64,000 nucleotides of DNA. Origin: Chitinophagaceae bacterium (lineage in GTDB: Bacteria > Bacteroidota > Bacteroidia > Chitinophagales > Chitinophagaceae). Both the position numbers and the translations under genes were made by a program. Every line of letters starts with the position of its first letter. Position 1 is the first letter of the stretch. Below the pieces are notes generated by a model that ran no database searches, was not told the DNA's origin, and saw only the letters and a list, made by a program, of their open reading frames with translations. Location of the stretch: the NCBI GenBank assembly GCA_020403425.1, contig JADBXR010000004.1:62001-126000 (forward strand), given 5' to 3'. Positions 1 through 9,666 of the stretch are shown piece by piece.

Positions 1-229
1 GTACCAGGCCGAGCAGCAATTGCTTAGCGCTAACGGGCTGCCACGCAGAAGCTGGTACAAACACACATTGTATGCACCGGGTTTTTATACCGGTTATGGC
101 GTAAAGACCATCCCGGGTGTACGTGAAGCGATTGAGCAGCGTAACTGGAAAGAGGCACAGGAGCAGATAACCGTGGTGGCCGCTTCCCTGCAAAAACTTT
201 CTGCTTACCTGCAGCAGATCGCACAGTAA
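1..229 (+). CDS. M28-family glutamate carboxypeptidase II-like peptidase, C-terminal end (partial)
   Basis: The reading frame is open from base 2 and runs off the left edge; only about 75 C-terminal residues are present. The tail (GLPRRSWYKHTLYAPGFYTG, then IPGVREAIE and a final amphipathic helix) matches the transferrin-receptor-like dimerisation domain that ends glutamate carboxypeptidase II/NAALADase-type M28 zinc peptidases, where the corresponding segment reads GLPDRPFYRHVIYAPSS in the human enzyme as I remember it. The zinc ligands and active site lie outside the window, so activity cannot be judged. Such bacterial proteins are usually exported and trim C-terminal glutamate or other residues from peptides. 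Confidence 0.8.
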   Translation, partial: YQAEQQLLSANGLPRRSWYKHTLYAPGFYTGYGVKTIPGVREAIEQRNWKEAQEQITVVAASLQKLSAYLQQIAQ

Positions 230-234
230 TTTTG
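227..234 (+). promoter_or_regulatory. Bacteroidota -7 promoter box for the esterase-like gene
   Basis: TAATTTTG fits the Bacteroidota -7 consensus TAnnTTTG. It overlaps the TAA stop of the upstream peptidase gene and lies 18 bases before the ATG at 253, so the downstream gene can have its own promoter although almost no spacer exists. Confidence 0.5.
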
Positions 235-252
235 CGTGCAGAAGCGCTCAAC

Positions 253-1401
253 ATGAAACAAAGACGATTTTTAGTATACCTGGTAGCAGCTATGGCTGCT
301 ACCAGTGTTTTTGCCCAGTCACCATCTTCGAAAAAACCGTTTTCCATCAGCGCCTTGCGACTGATCGGCGAAAAAGAGATTCCGCATAATCTTTCTTACC
401 AGGGAACCACGGTGGGCGGATTGTCGTCCATCGATTACGACAGCAAAAGCGGTCTGTATTATCTCATCTGCGATGACCGCTCTGCCATCAATCCTGCACG
501 TTATTACACGGCAAAGATCTTCTTTACAGAAAAAGGTGTTGACTCAGCGACCCTGCTGGGTGTGACCAACCTGTTGCAGCCCAACGGTAAGACCTATCCC
601 AACGCCAAAGAGGATCCTGCGCATACACCCGACCCAGAGGCTATGCGCTATGATCCATTGCGGAAACAGTTTGCCTGGAGCAGCGAGGGTGAAAGGATCA
701 TCCGCGGAAAAGATACGGTGCTGCAGAACCCTTTCATCCACCTCATTACACGCGATGGTAGGTTCTGCGATAGTTTTCCGTTGCCTGTCAATCTTCGCAT
801 GCAGGCAATAGAAATGGGGCCCAGACAAAACGGTGTGCTGGAGGGTATGAGTTTTTCGCGCAACTACCGCAGCCTTTATGTGAACGTGGAGGAACCCCTG
901 TACGAAGATGGTCCGCGCGCAGACCTGACAGACAACCAACCCTGGATCCGGATCTACCGGTTTGATGAGGCCAGCAAAAAGAACACGGCGCAGTATGCTT
1001 ATCAACTTGACCCTGTTGCCTATCCCACCACACCACCCGGCGCATTTATGGTGAATGGTGTGCCGGATATACTGTCGCTGGATGACAGGCAGCTGATCGT
1101 AATGGAACGTTCTTTTTCTACAGGCAGGTGGCCCTGCACCATCAAACTCTATCTGACCGACCTGGCAACCGCCGGCGATGTGCGCAGCAATACCTCACTC
1201 CGCAAACACCCACCTGCAAAACCACTGCGCAAAAAACTATTGCTGAACATGGACGACCTGGGCATCTATGTGGACAATGTGGAAGGTATGACACTCGGCC
1301 CCGTCCTTCCCAATGGTCACAGGACATTGGTGTTGGTGTCTGATAACAATTTTAATCTTGCAGAGAAAACCCAGATGTTTGTATTCGAAATCATCCCATG
1401 A
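253..1401 (+). CDS. Secreted phytase-esterase-like domain protein
   Basis: A 382-residue exported protein. Residues 1-22 form a signal peptide (MKQRRF, hydrophobic core, cleavage after VFA-Q), which is why ATG 253 is preferred over the in-frame TTG at 232. The rest fits the esterase-like-activity-of-phytase beta-propeller family (PF13449): an early block GLYYLICDDRS, a central EGMSFSRNYRSLYVNVEEPL block and a late VEGMTLGP block, all with the calcium-type acidic residues seen in phytase-like propellers. Members are periplasmic or extracellular and have been linked to phosphoester or ester hydrolysis, but the true substrate is unknown. The next gene starts within its stop codon region. Family call fairly sure, activity not. 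Confidence 0.75.
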   Translation: MKQRRFLVYLVAAMAATSVFAQSPSSKKPFSISALRLIGEKEIPHNLSYQGTTVGGLSSIDYDSKSGLYYLICDDRSAINPARYYTAKIFFTEKGVDSATLLGVTNLLQPNGKTYPNAKEDPAHTPDPEAMRYDPLRKQFAWSSEGERIIRGKDTVLQNPFIHLITRDGRFCDSFPLPVNLRMQAIEMGPRQNGVLEGMSFSRNYRSLYVNVEEPLYEDGPRADLTDNQPWIRIYRFDEASKKNTAQYAYQLDPVAYPTTPPGAFMVNGVPDILSLDDRQLIVMERSFSTGRWPCTIKLYLTDLATAGDVRSNTSLRKHPPAKPLRKKLLLNMDDLGIYVDNVEGMTLGPVLPNGHRTLVLVSDNNFNLAEKTQMFVFEIIP

Positions 1402-1451
1402 GTCATCATAACCTTTCTCTGCACAACCTCCCCGCCCTCTGCGCCTCCGCG

Positions 1452-2057
1452 GTGAAAAAATCATCTCGCTGCAAGATGTTTGTGTTTCTTTCGCTGCTTG
1501 CCATGTTATCCGCCTGTAATCCCAAACAAGACCCCAACAGACCCCGTATAGAGATACAGACATCGAAAGGTGATATCCTGATAGAACTCTACCCGCAACG
1601 GGCACCCAAAACGGTGGCAGCGTTCTTGTCCTATGTGGATTCCGGCTATTATTACAACAGTAATTTTTACCGTGCCCTCACCATGGACAACCAACCCTCC
1701 AATGCCCCCAAAACAGAGTTGATACAGGGCGGTATCTGGAAAACCAATAATAAACTGGCCGTACGTATACCGGGCATACCACATGAAAGTACTGAGCAGA
1801 CAAAACTCCTGCATGATGAAGGTGTGCTCTCATTGGCCCGTGCAGAGCCGGGAACAGCAGGAACAGAATTCTTTATCTGCCTCAGTAAACAACCCGGGCT
1901 GGATCATGGCGGCGAGAACGTGCCCGACAGACAGGGTTATGCCACATTCGGTAAAGTGGTCAAGGGTATGTCGGTGGTAAGAAAGATCTCCCGGCAGAAC
2001 GAGAACGACCAGTATTTCTCACCCCCCGTGGCCATCTACAATATCGTAAGGAAATAA
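1452..2057 (+). CDS. Cyclophilin-type peptidyl-prolyl cis-trans isomerase, lipoprotein
   Basis: Cyclophilin fold: IQTSKGDILIELYPQRAPKT at the start of the domain, then FYRAL, a G-T-E-F-F-I-C-L core block (cyclophilin consensus Q-F-F-I) and GYATFGKVVKGM near the end. It would catalyse proline isomerisation in exported proteins. The GTG at 1452 gives a classic lipoprotein signal (KKSSRCK, hydrophobic stretch, lipobox LSAC), so the mature protein would be lipid-anchored. An ATG at 1398 overlaps the upstream stop (ATGA) and would add 18 residues, but that stretch is encoded by a repeat-like sequence (CTCTGCGCCTCCGCGG) common between genes here, so I prefer 1452; ATG 1476 is also possible. A second cyclophilin lies at 56103. 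Confidence 0.8.
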   Translation: MKKSSRCKMFVFLSLLAMLSACNPKQDPNRPRIEIQTSKGDILIELYPQRAPKTVAAFLSYVDSGYYYNSNFYRALTMDNQPSNAPKTELIQGGIWKTNNKLAVRIPGIPHESTEQTKLLHDEGVLSLARAEPGTAGTEFFICLSKQPGLDHGGENVPDRQGYATFGKVVKGMSVVRKISRQNENDQYFSPPVAIYNIVRK

Positions 2058-2173
2058 ACCCTGTACCCCAGGGTGGAACATCGTGGCTTTCACAAATATT
2101 TATCTGACACGCTTTCAGTCCGGCACACACATTGAACAGGTATTATTATATGTTAATCCCTAAAGCAATGGAT

Positions 2174-2749
2174 ATGAAAACGATGCCATGGATAACAGGC
2201 GTCCTGATGAGCGTAGTACTGCTAACTGCCTGTAGTAGCGTTGCCCATGTACAAAAAGACAATAACGTAGATATCTCCCGTTACAAGACCTATGCATGGG
2301 TTGCGGGAACCCAGAAAGACAGTCTGACAGAAAAACCCCGGGTCACCGATCTCACGGACCAGAAGATCCGGGAAAGCATTGACCGTAACCTGCAACTGAA
2401 TGGATGGACACTTTCCAAAAGCCAGCCCGATGTGTTGCTGGTATTTGATGTGGATATCCAGCGCGAAACCCGTTTGGTGAGCGATCCGGTGTATTCTTAT
2501 CCCGCCACCCGCTGGTTCTACAGTCCGTATACCCGTCGTTATGTGCCGGTGTATTATCCGTCGCAGTTCATCGGGTACGACAGGCGGAGAGAGACCTATC
2601 GTGAGGGGACGTTGACCATTACGGTGATGGATGCCAAGACAGAAAAGACCATCTGGCAGGGCTGGACCATTTCTGAAGTGGACGGCCGCCGTTTATCGGA
2701 CCACCAGATAGAAGACAATGTGAAAGCGATCCTGAAGAAACTGAAATAA
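2174..2749 (+). CDS. DUF4136 family lipoprotein
   Basis: A 191-residue protein starting MKTMPWITG with a lipoprotein signal ending in LLTAC-S, so probably anchored in the outer membrane. The mature part has the DUF4136 pattern: D-I-S-R-Y-K-T-Y-A-W-V near the start, a ...I-R-E-S-I-D-R-N-L...G-W block, D-V-L-L-V-F-D-V, and G-T-L-T-I-T-V-M-D-A-K-T..I-W-Q-G-W near the end. The function of this family is unknown; members are common envelope lipoproteins in Bacteroidota. An in-frame TTG at 2132 and ATG at 2168 exist, but 2174 places the charged n-region correctly. Followed directly by a strong terminator hairpin. Confidence 0.8.
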   Translation: MKTMPWITGVLMSVVLLTACSSVAHVQKDNNVDISRYKTYAWVAGTQKDSLTEKPRVTDLTDQKIRESIDRNLQLNGWTLSKSQPDVLLVFDVDIQRETRLVSDPVYSYPATRWFYSPYTRRYVPVYYPSQFIGYDRRRETYREGTLTITVMDAKTEKTIWQGWTISEVDGRRLSDHQIEDNVKAILKKLK

Positions 2750-2766
2750 GGGGTTCCCCCCTTTTT
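2748..2766 (+). terminator. Intrinsic terminator after DUF4136 gene
   Basis: The stop codon runs into AAGGGG-TTCC-CCCCTT followed by a T-run, a short GC stem with U tract on the plus strand. Confidence 0.7.
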
Positions 2767-2781
2767 GTTTCCTATAGTCCG

Positions 2782-2806
2782 GGGCCGTCCATAGTAAGGG
2801 CGGCCC
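2782..2806. terminator. GC-rich hairpin between convergent genes
   Basis: GGGCCGTCC and GGGCGGCCC form a 9-base stem (one G-U pair) around a 7-base loop, followed by TGTGTTTT. It lies between convergent genes and probably backs up termination of one or both. Confidence 0.5.
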
Positions 2807-2815
2807 TGTGTTTTG

Positions 2816-3556
2816 CTATAACCCGAAGTTCTGAAACAGCGATACCCGTAACACATTGGTGTTGGTATATGCGGTACCTGCACTGTTCTCCTGGAGAATA
2901 TTGGTGATGCCGAACACGAGATTGTCGTGCCCGTTCACGGCATAACTGAACCCCAGGAATATGCGGTTCTGGTCGAAAAGATGGTTGTGTGCGTTGGGTG
3001 AATAGTAGAGGTAGAGCTCATTGCCCATGGCCAATGCCAGCGCGTGCGGTACAAGGCCTTTTTTGTTCAGCGCCACCTGGTAAAAAATATTGTATCGGAG
3101 TTTGTGCGTGAGGGTATAGTCGGAGGACGCTGTATGACTGTCAATGGCGCTGTTCCGGAACTTCTGTTCGGCGCGGACCCATTGCATCAGTTTTGTCTTC
3201 TGTCGTATGTGGTACCACTGGTATTGTTCCCAGCCAAAATGTTCCTGCAGGGCAACATCAGGATGGTTCTCGCCTGGAAAGAGATCGGTGAAACCATATC
3301 CTGCGGTGAACTTGTTGGACCTGTTGTTATAGTAGGTAGCCGCCAGGCGAACAGTGGCTTGTGAGAAACCGTTGAAATAATGATCTGCCGTATGGATCTC
3401 CGCATCGGCCCAGAGACCAAAGTGTTTGGAAAAGCGGATCTGCGGGAACCAGCCGGCCCATGCCTGTTGTTCGTAACGGACGGGTTTGGATTGTGCGTGG
3501 GCAATGAAGGCCGCACACAATGACATAAAAACAAAAAATAGTTTTCTAAGCAGCAT
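2816..3556 (-). CDS. DUF2490 family predicted outer-membrane protein
   Basis: A 246-residue protein with an N-terminal signal peptide (MLLRKLFFVFMSLCAAFIAHA). ATG 3556 is chosen over an upstream in-frame start at 3574 because it begins right at the basic n-region. The mature part begins with the W-A-G-W-F-P pattern and continues in alternating amphipathic strands (WADAEIHTADHYF, ATVRLAATYYNN, KFTAGYGFTDLF) typical of the DUF2490 family, which is thought to form an outer-membrane beta-barrel. The last residues FQNFGL end on an aromatic/hydrophobic residue as barrel proteins do. Specific function unknown. It is convergent with the DUF4136 gene and divergent from the NRAMP-like gene. Confidence 0.7.
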   Translation of the reverse strand: MLLRKLFFVFMSLCAAFIAHAQSKPVRYEQQAWAGWFPQIRFSKHFGLWADAEIHTADHYFNGFSQATVRLAATYYNNRSNKFTAGYGFTDLFPGENHPDVALQEHFGWEQYQWYHIRQKTKLMQWVRAEQKFRNSAIDSHTASSDYTLTHKLRYNIFYQVALNKKGLVPHALALAMGNELYLYYSPNAHNHLFDQNRIFLGFSYAVNGHDNLVFGITNILQENSAGTAYTNTNVLRVSLFQNFGL

Positions 3557-3678
3557 GCAGTTTGGGGGTGGCAACCGGAGGGAAAGTTACTGAATAAAAT
3601 ATCACACTTCTGTGCACGGCAATTAAAGTGTAATTTTAATGCATCATCAGCCAAAACAGGAGCAACCGACCGGGAACG

Positions 3679-4959
3679 ATGCTGCCAACGAGGAATCATA
3701 GGAACCACCACAGAAAGAACAACTGGAAAAAGATCCTGCGTGTCCTGGGTCCCGGACTGGTCACCGGCGCCAGTGATGACGATCCTTCCGGTATTGCCAC
3801 GTACTCGCAGGCCGGTGCGCAGTTCGGGTATGCCACTTTGTGGACGGCCATGATCACTTTCCCCATGATGGCTGCCATACAGGAAATGTGTGCACGAATC
3901 GGCATCGTTACTTCCAAAGGCCTGACCGTTACCCTCCGCAACCACTATCCCAAGCCGGTATTGTACCTGATGCTGCTGTTCGGTTTTCCGGCCATCACGT
4001 TGAATATCGGCTCCGATATACAAAGCATGGGCGCCGTGGCGCATATGTTGTATCCGGGTATACCCGAATGGCTGTACTGTGTGGTGGTCACCGCCTTGCT
4101 TATGTATGTGATCATCCGCTACCCCTACCGTAAAATTGCGCGGATCTTAAAATGGTTATGTGTTTCCCTGTTGTTGTACATACTGGTACCCTTTATGGTG
4201 GAACAGAACTGGGGCGATGTGTTGAAAAGCACGTTCATTCCCACCATCCGTTTCAACAAGGAGTTCCTGGCCATATTGGTGGGCATATTGGGTACCACCA
4301 TTTCGCCCTATCTCTTTTTCTGGCAGGCTACCATGGAAGCGGAAGACATTGCGCACAAAAGAAGAAAAGTGGTGGTGGACAAACACATACTCGATAACAT
4401 GATGCTTGATGTGAACATAGGAATGGGTTTCTCCAATATCGTTATGTTCTTTATCATTCTCACTGCCGGAGCGGTGTTGTTCAAAGGCGGTATACACCAG
4501 ATAAACACGGTTGATGAAGCGGCCAAAGCACTGGAGCCGCTGGCGGGCAAACTCACGTATCTCATTTTCACCATCGGCGTCATCGGCACGGGTTTCCTGG
4601 CTATACCGGTGCTGGCGGGTTCGCAATCCTATATGCTGGCCGAGACCTTTGGTTGGAAGGCGGGACTCGATAAACATTTTTCGCAGGCCAAAGGATTCTA
4701 TGGCTCCATCGTTCTCTCTCTGCTGGTGGGACTCTCGCTGAACTTCGTCGGCATCACACCCATACAGGCGTTGATCTATACCGCCATCCTATACGGATTG
4801 ACCGCGCCGGTTCTTATCGCCATCATCCTGCATATCGGCAATAACAAAGCCATCATGGGCGAGCATACCAATTCAAAACTGTCCAATACGCTGGGTTTCC
4901 TTACCCTGATCGTGATGACCGCGGCGGCGGTGGGTCTGCTGTATTTCTATTTTTCCTGA
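3679..4959 (+). CDS. NRAMP-family (SLC11-like) transporter with non-canonical metal site
   Basis: A 426-residue integral membrane protein of the NRAMP/SLC11 superfamily, about 11 membrane segments. The N-terminal GPGLVTGASDDDPSGIATYS block aligns with the TM1 metal-binding motif of NRAMPs, but DPGN is replaced by DPSG (residues 35-38), so the ligand asparagine is absent. In TM6 the canonical M-P-H block is I-S-P-Y (residues 208-211): the metal-coordinating methionine is a serine. Both changes argue against Mn/Fe transport of the classical type and place it with the NRAMP-related proteins, some of which are Mg transporters. ATG 3679 is used; an upstream ATG at 3639 is out of frame. A -7-like TAATTTTA box lies at 3631-3638. 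Confidence 0.85.
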   Translation: MLPTRNHRNHHRKNNWKKILRVLGPGLVTGASDDDPSGIATYSQAGAQFGYATLWTAMITFPMMAAIQEMCARIGIVTSKGLTVTLRNHYPKPVLYLMLLFGFPAITLNIGSDIQSMGAVAHMLYPGIPEWLYCVVVTALLMYVIIRYPYRKIARILKWLCVSLLLYILVPFMVEQNWGDVLKSTFIPTIRFNKEFLAILVGILGTTISPYLFFWQATMEAEDIAHKRRKVVVDKHILDNMMLDVNIGMGFSNIVMFFIILTAGAVLFKGGIHQINTVDEAAKALEPLAGKLTYLIFTIGVIGTGFLAIPVLAGSQSYMLAETFGWKAGLDKHFSQAKGFYGSIVLSLLVGLSLNFVGITPIQALIYTAILYGLTAPVLIAIILHIGNNKAIMGEHTNSKLSNTLGFLTLIVMTAAAVGLLYFYFS

Positions 4960-5076
4960 ACAGGTGGTGAACGCAGGGATCCCATTGTTTGAAAATCGTA
5001 TTTTTTTCTTTGAAGTTCATTAGACCGTGCATAACGAGCGTCGTTCTTTTGTATCCTGAAAACAGGTCAATTGCAT

Positions 5077-5844
5077 ATGGTCACCAGGAGAACGCTTGTA
5101 TCGATCAGTTTACTACTGTTGGTGACGTTCTCCTTTTCACAGCAAACGGATAGCGCCAAAACCACAGCTCATTTTTCTGGCTCGGTACTGCTGACCAACA
5201 ACGGTATTTCGCTGATACCTACTTTTTCGTTGGGCAAACCTGCCACCATCATCAACCTGTCAACGGGCAGGGGCAGGCTTAGTTTTGAACCGGAACTTAG
5301 GTTCTCGCTGGAAGCAAAACCTTGGAGTTTCCTTTTCTGGTGGCGCTACCAACTGCTGCAGGGAAAACGATTTACCTTGAACCTGGGCATGCATCCGGCA
5401 CTCAACTTCAAAACAACCACCGCGCTGGTAAATGGTGTGAACACTGAAACCACTATGGCCAGGCGTTACCTGGCTGCAGAGCTGAACCCCGGTTACCAGC
5501 TTACCCGGAAGATCCGTCTGGGTGCTTACTACCTGTATTCGCGCGGACTGGATGAGGGCACTACGCGGGTAACGCATTTTGTTACGGTCAACACCAGTTT
5601 TTCCCAGATCCCCCTGCCGGCAAAACTGCAGCTGCGTGTTACACCACAGCTGTATTACCTGAAGACCGATGCGGAGGATGGCTACTTTGTCACTTCCACT
5701 TTGCAGCTCTCACGCAAGGGCTGGCCGCTATTGCTGAGCGCCATTCTGAACAAACGACTAGAAAGTAATATCACCGGCAGCAAGGATCTTGTGTGGAACC
5801 TGGGTCTCACCTATGCCTTTGCCAAAAAATTCGTGCGACAATAA
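5077..5844 (+). CDS. Secreted protein, predicted outer-membrane beta-barrel, unknown family
   Basis: A 255-residue protein with a clear signal peptide (MVTRRTLVSISLLLLVTFSFS-Q). The body is a series of amphipathic strands with aromatic girdles (FEPELRFSLEAKPWSFLFWW, RLGAYYLYSRGLDE, KLQLRVTPQLYYLK) and a C-terminus rich in strand signals (LVWNLGLTYAFAKKF), consistent with a small outer-membrane barrel. I do not recognise a named family. ATG 5077 is taken; an in-frame TTG two codons earlier is less likely. It stands alone between the NRAMP-like gene and the AraC regulator, 24 bases before the latter, so the two may be cotranscribed. Confidence 0.6.
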   Translation: MVTRRTLVSISLLLLVTFSFSQQTDSAKTTAHFSGSVLLTNNGISLIPTFSLGKPATIINLSTGRGRLSFEPELRFSLEAKPWSFLFWWRYQLLQGKRFTLNLGMHPALNFKTTTALVNGVNTETTMARRYLAAELNPGYQLTRKIRLGAYYLYSRGLDEGTTRVTHFVTVNTSFSQIPLPAKLQLRVTPQLYYLKTDAEDGYFVTSTLQLSRKGWPLLLSAILNKRLESNITGSKDLVWNLGLTYAFAKKFVRQ

Positions 5845-5868
5845 AGCATCTGCAGTAATTTGTAACCA

Positions 5869-6768
5869 ATGAAGAAAGTGGAAACGATAGAAGAGTTTTA
5901 CCGGCGCAAGTTCGACTGGATGCCGGACAATATCCGCAAAGAGATCGGCCACTTCAATGTGTTCAAACTGGAGCCGCTGGTAGAGGGGAAACCCACCAGC
6001 ATCCCATACAAACGCCGTGACTTCTACAAGATCATGCTGGTGATCGGCAACAGCAAGGTACATTATGCCGATAAAGTGGTGGAAGTGCAGAAACAGGCGC
6101 TCTCTTTCTCCAATCCGCAGATTCCGTATAAATGGGAACACCTTGACAGGATCCGCAGTGGTGTCTATTGCATCTTCAACCAACATTTTTTTCACCAGTT
6201 CGGCAACCTTAACCAGTACAGTCTTTTTCAGCCGGGGGGTACGCATATATTCGAACTCACGGATGAGCAGGTAAACCAGGTGACCGTTCTGTACCAGCGC
6301 ATCTTTGAGGAGATCAACTCAGAATACGTACATAAGTACGATGTGCTGCGCACGATCGTGCTCGAGCTGATCCATTTTGCGCTGAAGATGCAGCCATCAG
6401 AGAAACTGGACAAACAACCCATCAACGCCTCGCAGAGGATCGCTACCCTGTTCCTCGAATTGCTGGAGCGGCAGTTCCCCATTGATGATAACCACAAACA
6501 GGTTACCCTGCGCAGCGCTTCCGATTATGCAGGCCAACTGCACGTACACGTGAATCACCTGAACCGGGCAGTAAAAGAGATCACACAGAAGACCACCACG
6601 CAGCTGATAGCTGAGCGGGTGCTGCAGGAAGCCAGGATCCTACTCAAACACAGTAACTGGACCGTTGCCGAGATCGCCTATGCGCTGGGTTTTACCGAGC
6701 CTACCCACTTCAATAATTTCTTTAAGAAACATACACAGACAAGTCCGCTTCAGTTCAGGAAGGTTTGA
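5869..6768 (+). CDS. AraC-family transcriptional regulator
   Basis: A 299-residue regulator. The C-terminal third (about 205-299) is a two-helix-turn-helix AraC domain: ASDYAGQLHVHVNHLNRAVK (first helix-turn-helix), ERVLQEARILLKHSNWTVAEI and the signature AYALGFTEPTHFNNFFKKHT..SPLQFRK. The N-terminal two thirds resemble the cupin-like ligand-binding part of AraC proteins. It sits directly before an aldo/keto reductase gene in the same direction, a frequent pairing in Bacteroidota in which the regulator probably controls the oxidoreductase in response to a small molecule; the effector is unknown. Confidence 0.88.
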   Translation: MKKVETIEEFYRRKFDWMPDNIRKEIGHFNVFKLEPLVEGKPTSIPYKRRDFYKIMLVIGNSKVHYADKVVEVQKQALSFSNPQIPYKWEHLDRIRSGVYCIFNQHFFHQFGNLNQYSLFQPGGTHIFELTDEQVNQVTVLYQRIFEEINSEYVHKYDVLRTIVLELIHFALKMQPSEKLDKQPINASQRIATLFLELLERQFPIDDNHKQVTLRSASDYAGQLHVHVNHLNRAVKEITQKTTTQLIAERVLQEARILLKHSNWTVAEIAYALGFTEPTHFNNFFKKHTQTSPLQFRKV

Positions 6769-6819
6769 TCTTTGTAAGGCTTTGTTTCAATTGTGTTAAC
6801 TGCGACCCCGGACCCGGTT

Positions 6820-6827
6820 TAATTTTG
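6820..6827 (+). promoter_or_regulatory. Bacteroidota -7 promoter box for the aldo/keto reductase gene
   Basis: TAATTTTG matches TAnnTTTG, 21 bases before ATG 6849, so the reductase can be transcribed separately from the AraC gene upstream. Confidence 0.5.
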
Positions 6828-6842
6828 AGGAACGTAAAATAA

Positions 6843-7963
<1,121 letters not shown>

Positions 7964-8003
7964 TCATCAACTCCAATCAGTAGTAACCACAAAACCTAAC
8001 AAC

Positions 8004-8387
8004 ATGGAAACTACTATCAAGAACCCCTCCCTCACACAAGTGTACAACTTGCTGAAATACACGTTCGTGATCATCCCCATCGTGGCGGGGGCCGACAAGT
8101 TCACCAACCTGCTCACCCATTGGGACCAATACGTGAACCCCGGTATCGCCAACCTGTTGCCGTTCTCCGCTTCGGTGTTCATGATGATCGTAGGCGTCAT
8201 TGAGATCGCTGCGGGCATCATTGTGCTGAAAAAAACGGAACTTGGAGGATACATCGTGGCAGCATGGCTCACGGTCATTGCGCTGACACTGTTGCCCGGT
8301 CTCAAATATGTGGACGTGGCCGTGCGCGACCTGGTGATGGCGGTTGCCGCATTCTCAATGGCGAGGATAGCTAAAATCGTTGCATAA
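8004..8387 (+). CDS. Small four-helix membrane protein (DoxX-like topology)
   Basis: A 127-residue protein with about four hydrophobic segments (YTFVIIPIVAGADKF, SVFMMIVGVIEIAAGIIVL, YIVAAWLTVIALTLL, DLVMAVAAFSMARIA), topology like the DoxX/DUF4267-type small membrane proteins. No catalytic motif is visible and the function is unknown. It ends three bases before the start of an ECF sigma factor gene, so the two are almost certainly cotranscribed; in that setting it could sense or transmit an envelope signal, or be a target of the sigma factor's own promoter, but this is inference only. Confidence 0.65.
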   Translation: METTIKNPSLTQVYNLLKYTFVIIPIVAGADKFTNLLTHWDQYVNPGIANLLPFSASVFMMIVGVIEIAAGIIVLKKTELGGYIVAAWLTVIALTLLPGLKYVDVAVRDLVMAVAAFSMARIAKIVA

Positions 8388-8390
8388 CAT

Positions 8391-9038
8391 ATGGGTCCAT
8401 CTGAACAACTCACCGAAGCGGAGATCATCAGGCGCATTCTCAATGGCGAGAAAGCGCTTTATGAGATCATTGTGCGACGTTTCAACCCCTACCTGTACAA
8501 AGTGGGCCGATCGTACAACTATCAACACGAGGACACGCAGGACCTGGTACAGGAGACCTTTGTGGATGCGTATAAGAACCTGTCGCAGTTCGGTGGCCGT
8601 TCGGAATTCAGGACCTGGCTTATCCGAATCATGCTGAACAACTGTTATCGCAAAAAAGGAAAAGCAAGTTTTACCAACGAGATCATGCAGGATGTGAACG
8701 AGCAGGCACATCCCCTATTTACCAACACAGACACTGATACCGACAAGATGGTTCAAAATCGTGAACTGGGACATATCATCGAGAACGCCCTCAGCAAAAT
8801 GCCACACGATTACCGCATGGCGTTTTCGCTGCGAGAGATCAGCGGGCTGCCCGTGGCAGAAACGGCCAGTCTGTTACAGATCAGTGAGACCAATGTAAAA
8901 GTGCGGGTGTACCGTGCCAAAACCATGTTGCGGCGCGAGATAGAGAAGACCTATTCTGCCAGCGAACTGTTTGAATTCAACCTGGTGTACTGCGACAGGA
9001 TCGTTGCACAGGTGATGAAGCAGATAGAAGCGCTTTGA
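8391..9038 (+). CDS. ECF-type RNA polymerase sigma factor
   Basis: A 215-residue sigma-70 family ECF factor. Region 2 is seen at about residues 20-90 (YEIIVRRFNPYLYKVGRSY, then HEDTQDLVQETFVDAYKNL and TWLIRIMLNNCYRKK). Region 4 at about 130-185 contains the helix-turn-helix MAFSLREISGLPVAETASLL-QISETNVKVRVYRAK. No anti-sigma gene with zinc finger follows; instead the next gene is convergent. It forms an apparent operon with the small membrane protein upstream (three-base gap). Such factors redirect RNA polymerase to stress or envelope genes; its regulon is not evident here. Confidence 0.92.
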   Translation: MGPSEQLTEAEIIRRILNGEKALYEIIVRRFNPYLYKVGRSYNYQHEDTQDLVQETFVDAYKNLSQFGGRSEFRTWLIRIMLNNCYRKKGKASFTNEIMQDVNEQAHPLFTNTDTDTDKMVQNRELGHIIENALSKMPHDYRMAFSLREISGLPVAETASLLQISETNVKVRVYRAKTMLRREIEKTYSASELFEFNLVYCDRIVAQVMKQIEAL

Positions 9039-9054
9039 GGGTATGTCCGGAAGA

Positions 9055-9666
9055 TCATTGTACATCCGTTTCCACGATGGTCCGGAAAGTAAGGTTCACG
9101 CGGGGTGACTGGGTGCGCCGGGTGGGTGGTAACCGATGCAGCCAGTGGGTTTGGGTGGTGCCCTTCATCACCAGCAGACTGCCGTGCTCCAGCATAAGTG
9201 ATACGGTGTCACCACTGGTCTTGTGTTTGAACGAGAACTTCCTCTCGGCGCCAAAACTCAGGGAGCCGATGGCCCCGTCCTTTTTCAGGTCCTTTTCTGC
9301 ATCACTGTGCCAGGCCATGCCTTCTTCGCCGGTATGGTAGAGGTTGAGCAGGCAGGAGTTGTAGGTCTCACCCGTTCTTTCTTCCACCAGCCGTTTCAGG
9401 TCCAGCAGCGTATCGGTCCAGGGCAGGGCTTTTTTGGTGGTGTTGGAATAGGTGTAGGAGAAGTCACGGTCGCCATACCAGGCCACTTTGCGTTTGGTGA
9501 TGATGCGTTTACCGAAGATCACGGCCTCATCGTTCTTCCATTCAATGCCGTTCAGCAAATGGTGCAGGAAATCATCTGCCTTGGTCTTTGGCAGCAGTTT
9601 TCCGTAATACAGAACAATGCCGTCATGCGGCAGCAGGTTGGTGTTTTCGTTACTGAACAGGTCCAT
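9055..9666 (-). CDS. AlkB-family 2-oxoglutarate/Fe(II) dioxygenase (DNA alkylation repair)
   Basis: A 203-residue dioxygenase that removes methyl groups from N1-methyladenine/N3-methylcytosine type lesions by oxidative demethylation. The iron ligands H120 and D122 (MAWHSDAE) and H177 (HWLHRLP) and the 2-oxoglutarate-binding arginines in R-V-N-L-T-F-R (189, 195) are all present; the WHSD plus R-x-N-L-T-F-R pattern resembles the ALKBH2/3-like group more than E. coli AlkB. Its ATG lies inside the end of the upstream Ada-like gene (17-base overlap), so the two are translationally coupled, supporting a common role in alkylation repair. Confidence 0.92.
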   Translation of the reverse strand: MDLFSNENTNLLPHDGIVLYYGKLLPKTKADDFLHHLLNGIEWKNDEAVIFGKRIITKRKVAWYGDRDFSYTYSNTTKKALPWTDTLLDLKRLVEERTGETYNSCLLNLYHTGEEGMAWHSDAEKDLKKDGAIGSLSFGAERKFSFKHKTSGDTVSLMLEHGSLLVMKGTTQTHWLHRLPPTRRTQSPRVNLTFRTIVETDVQ

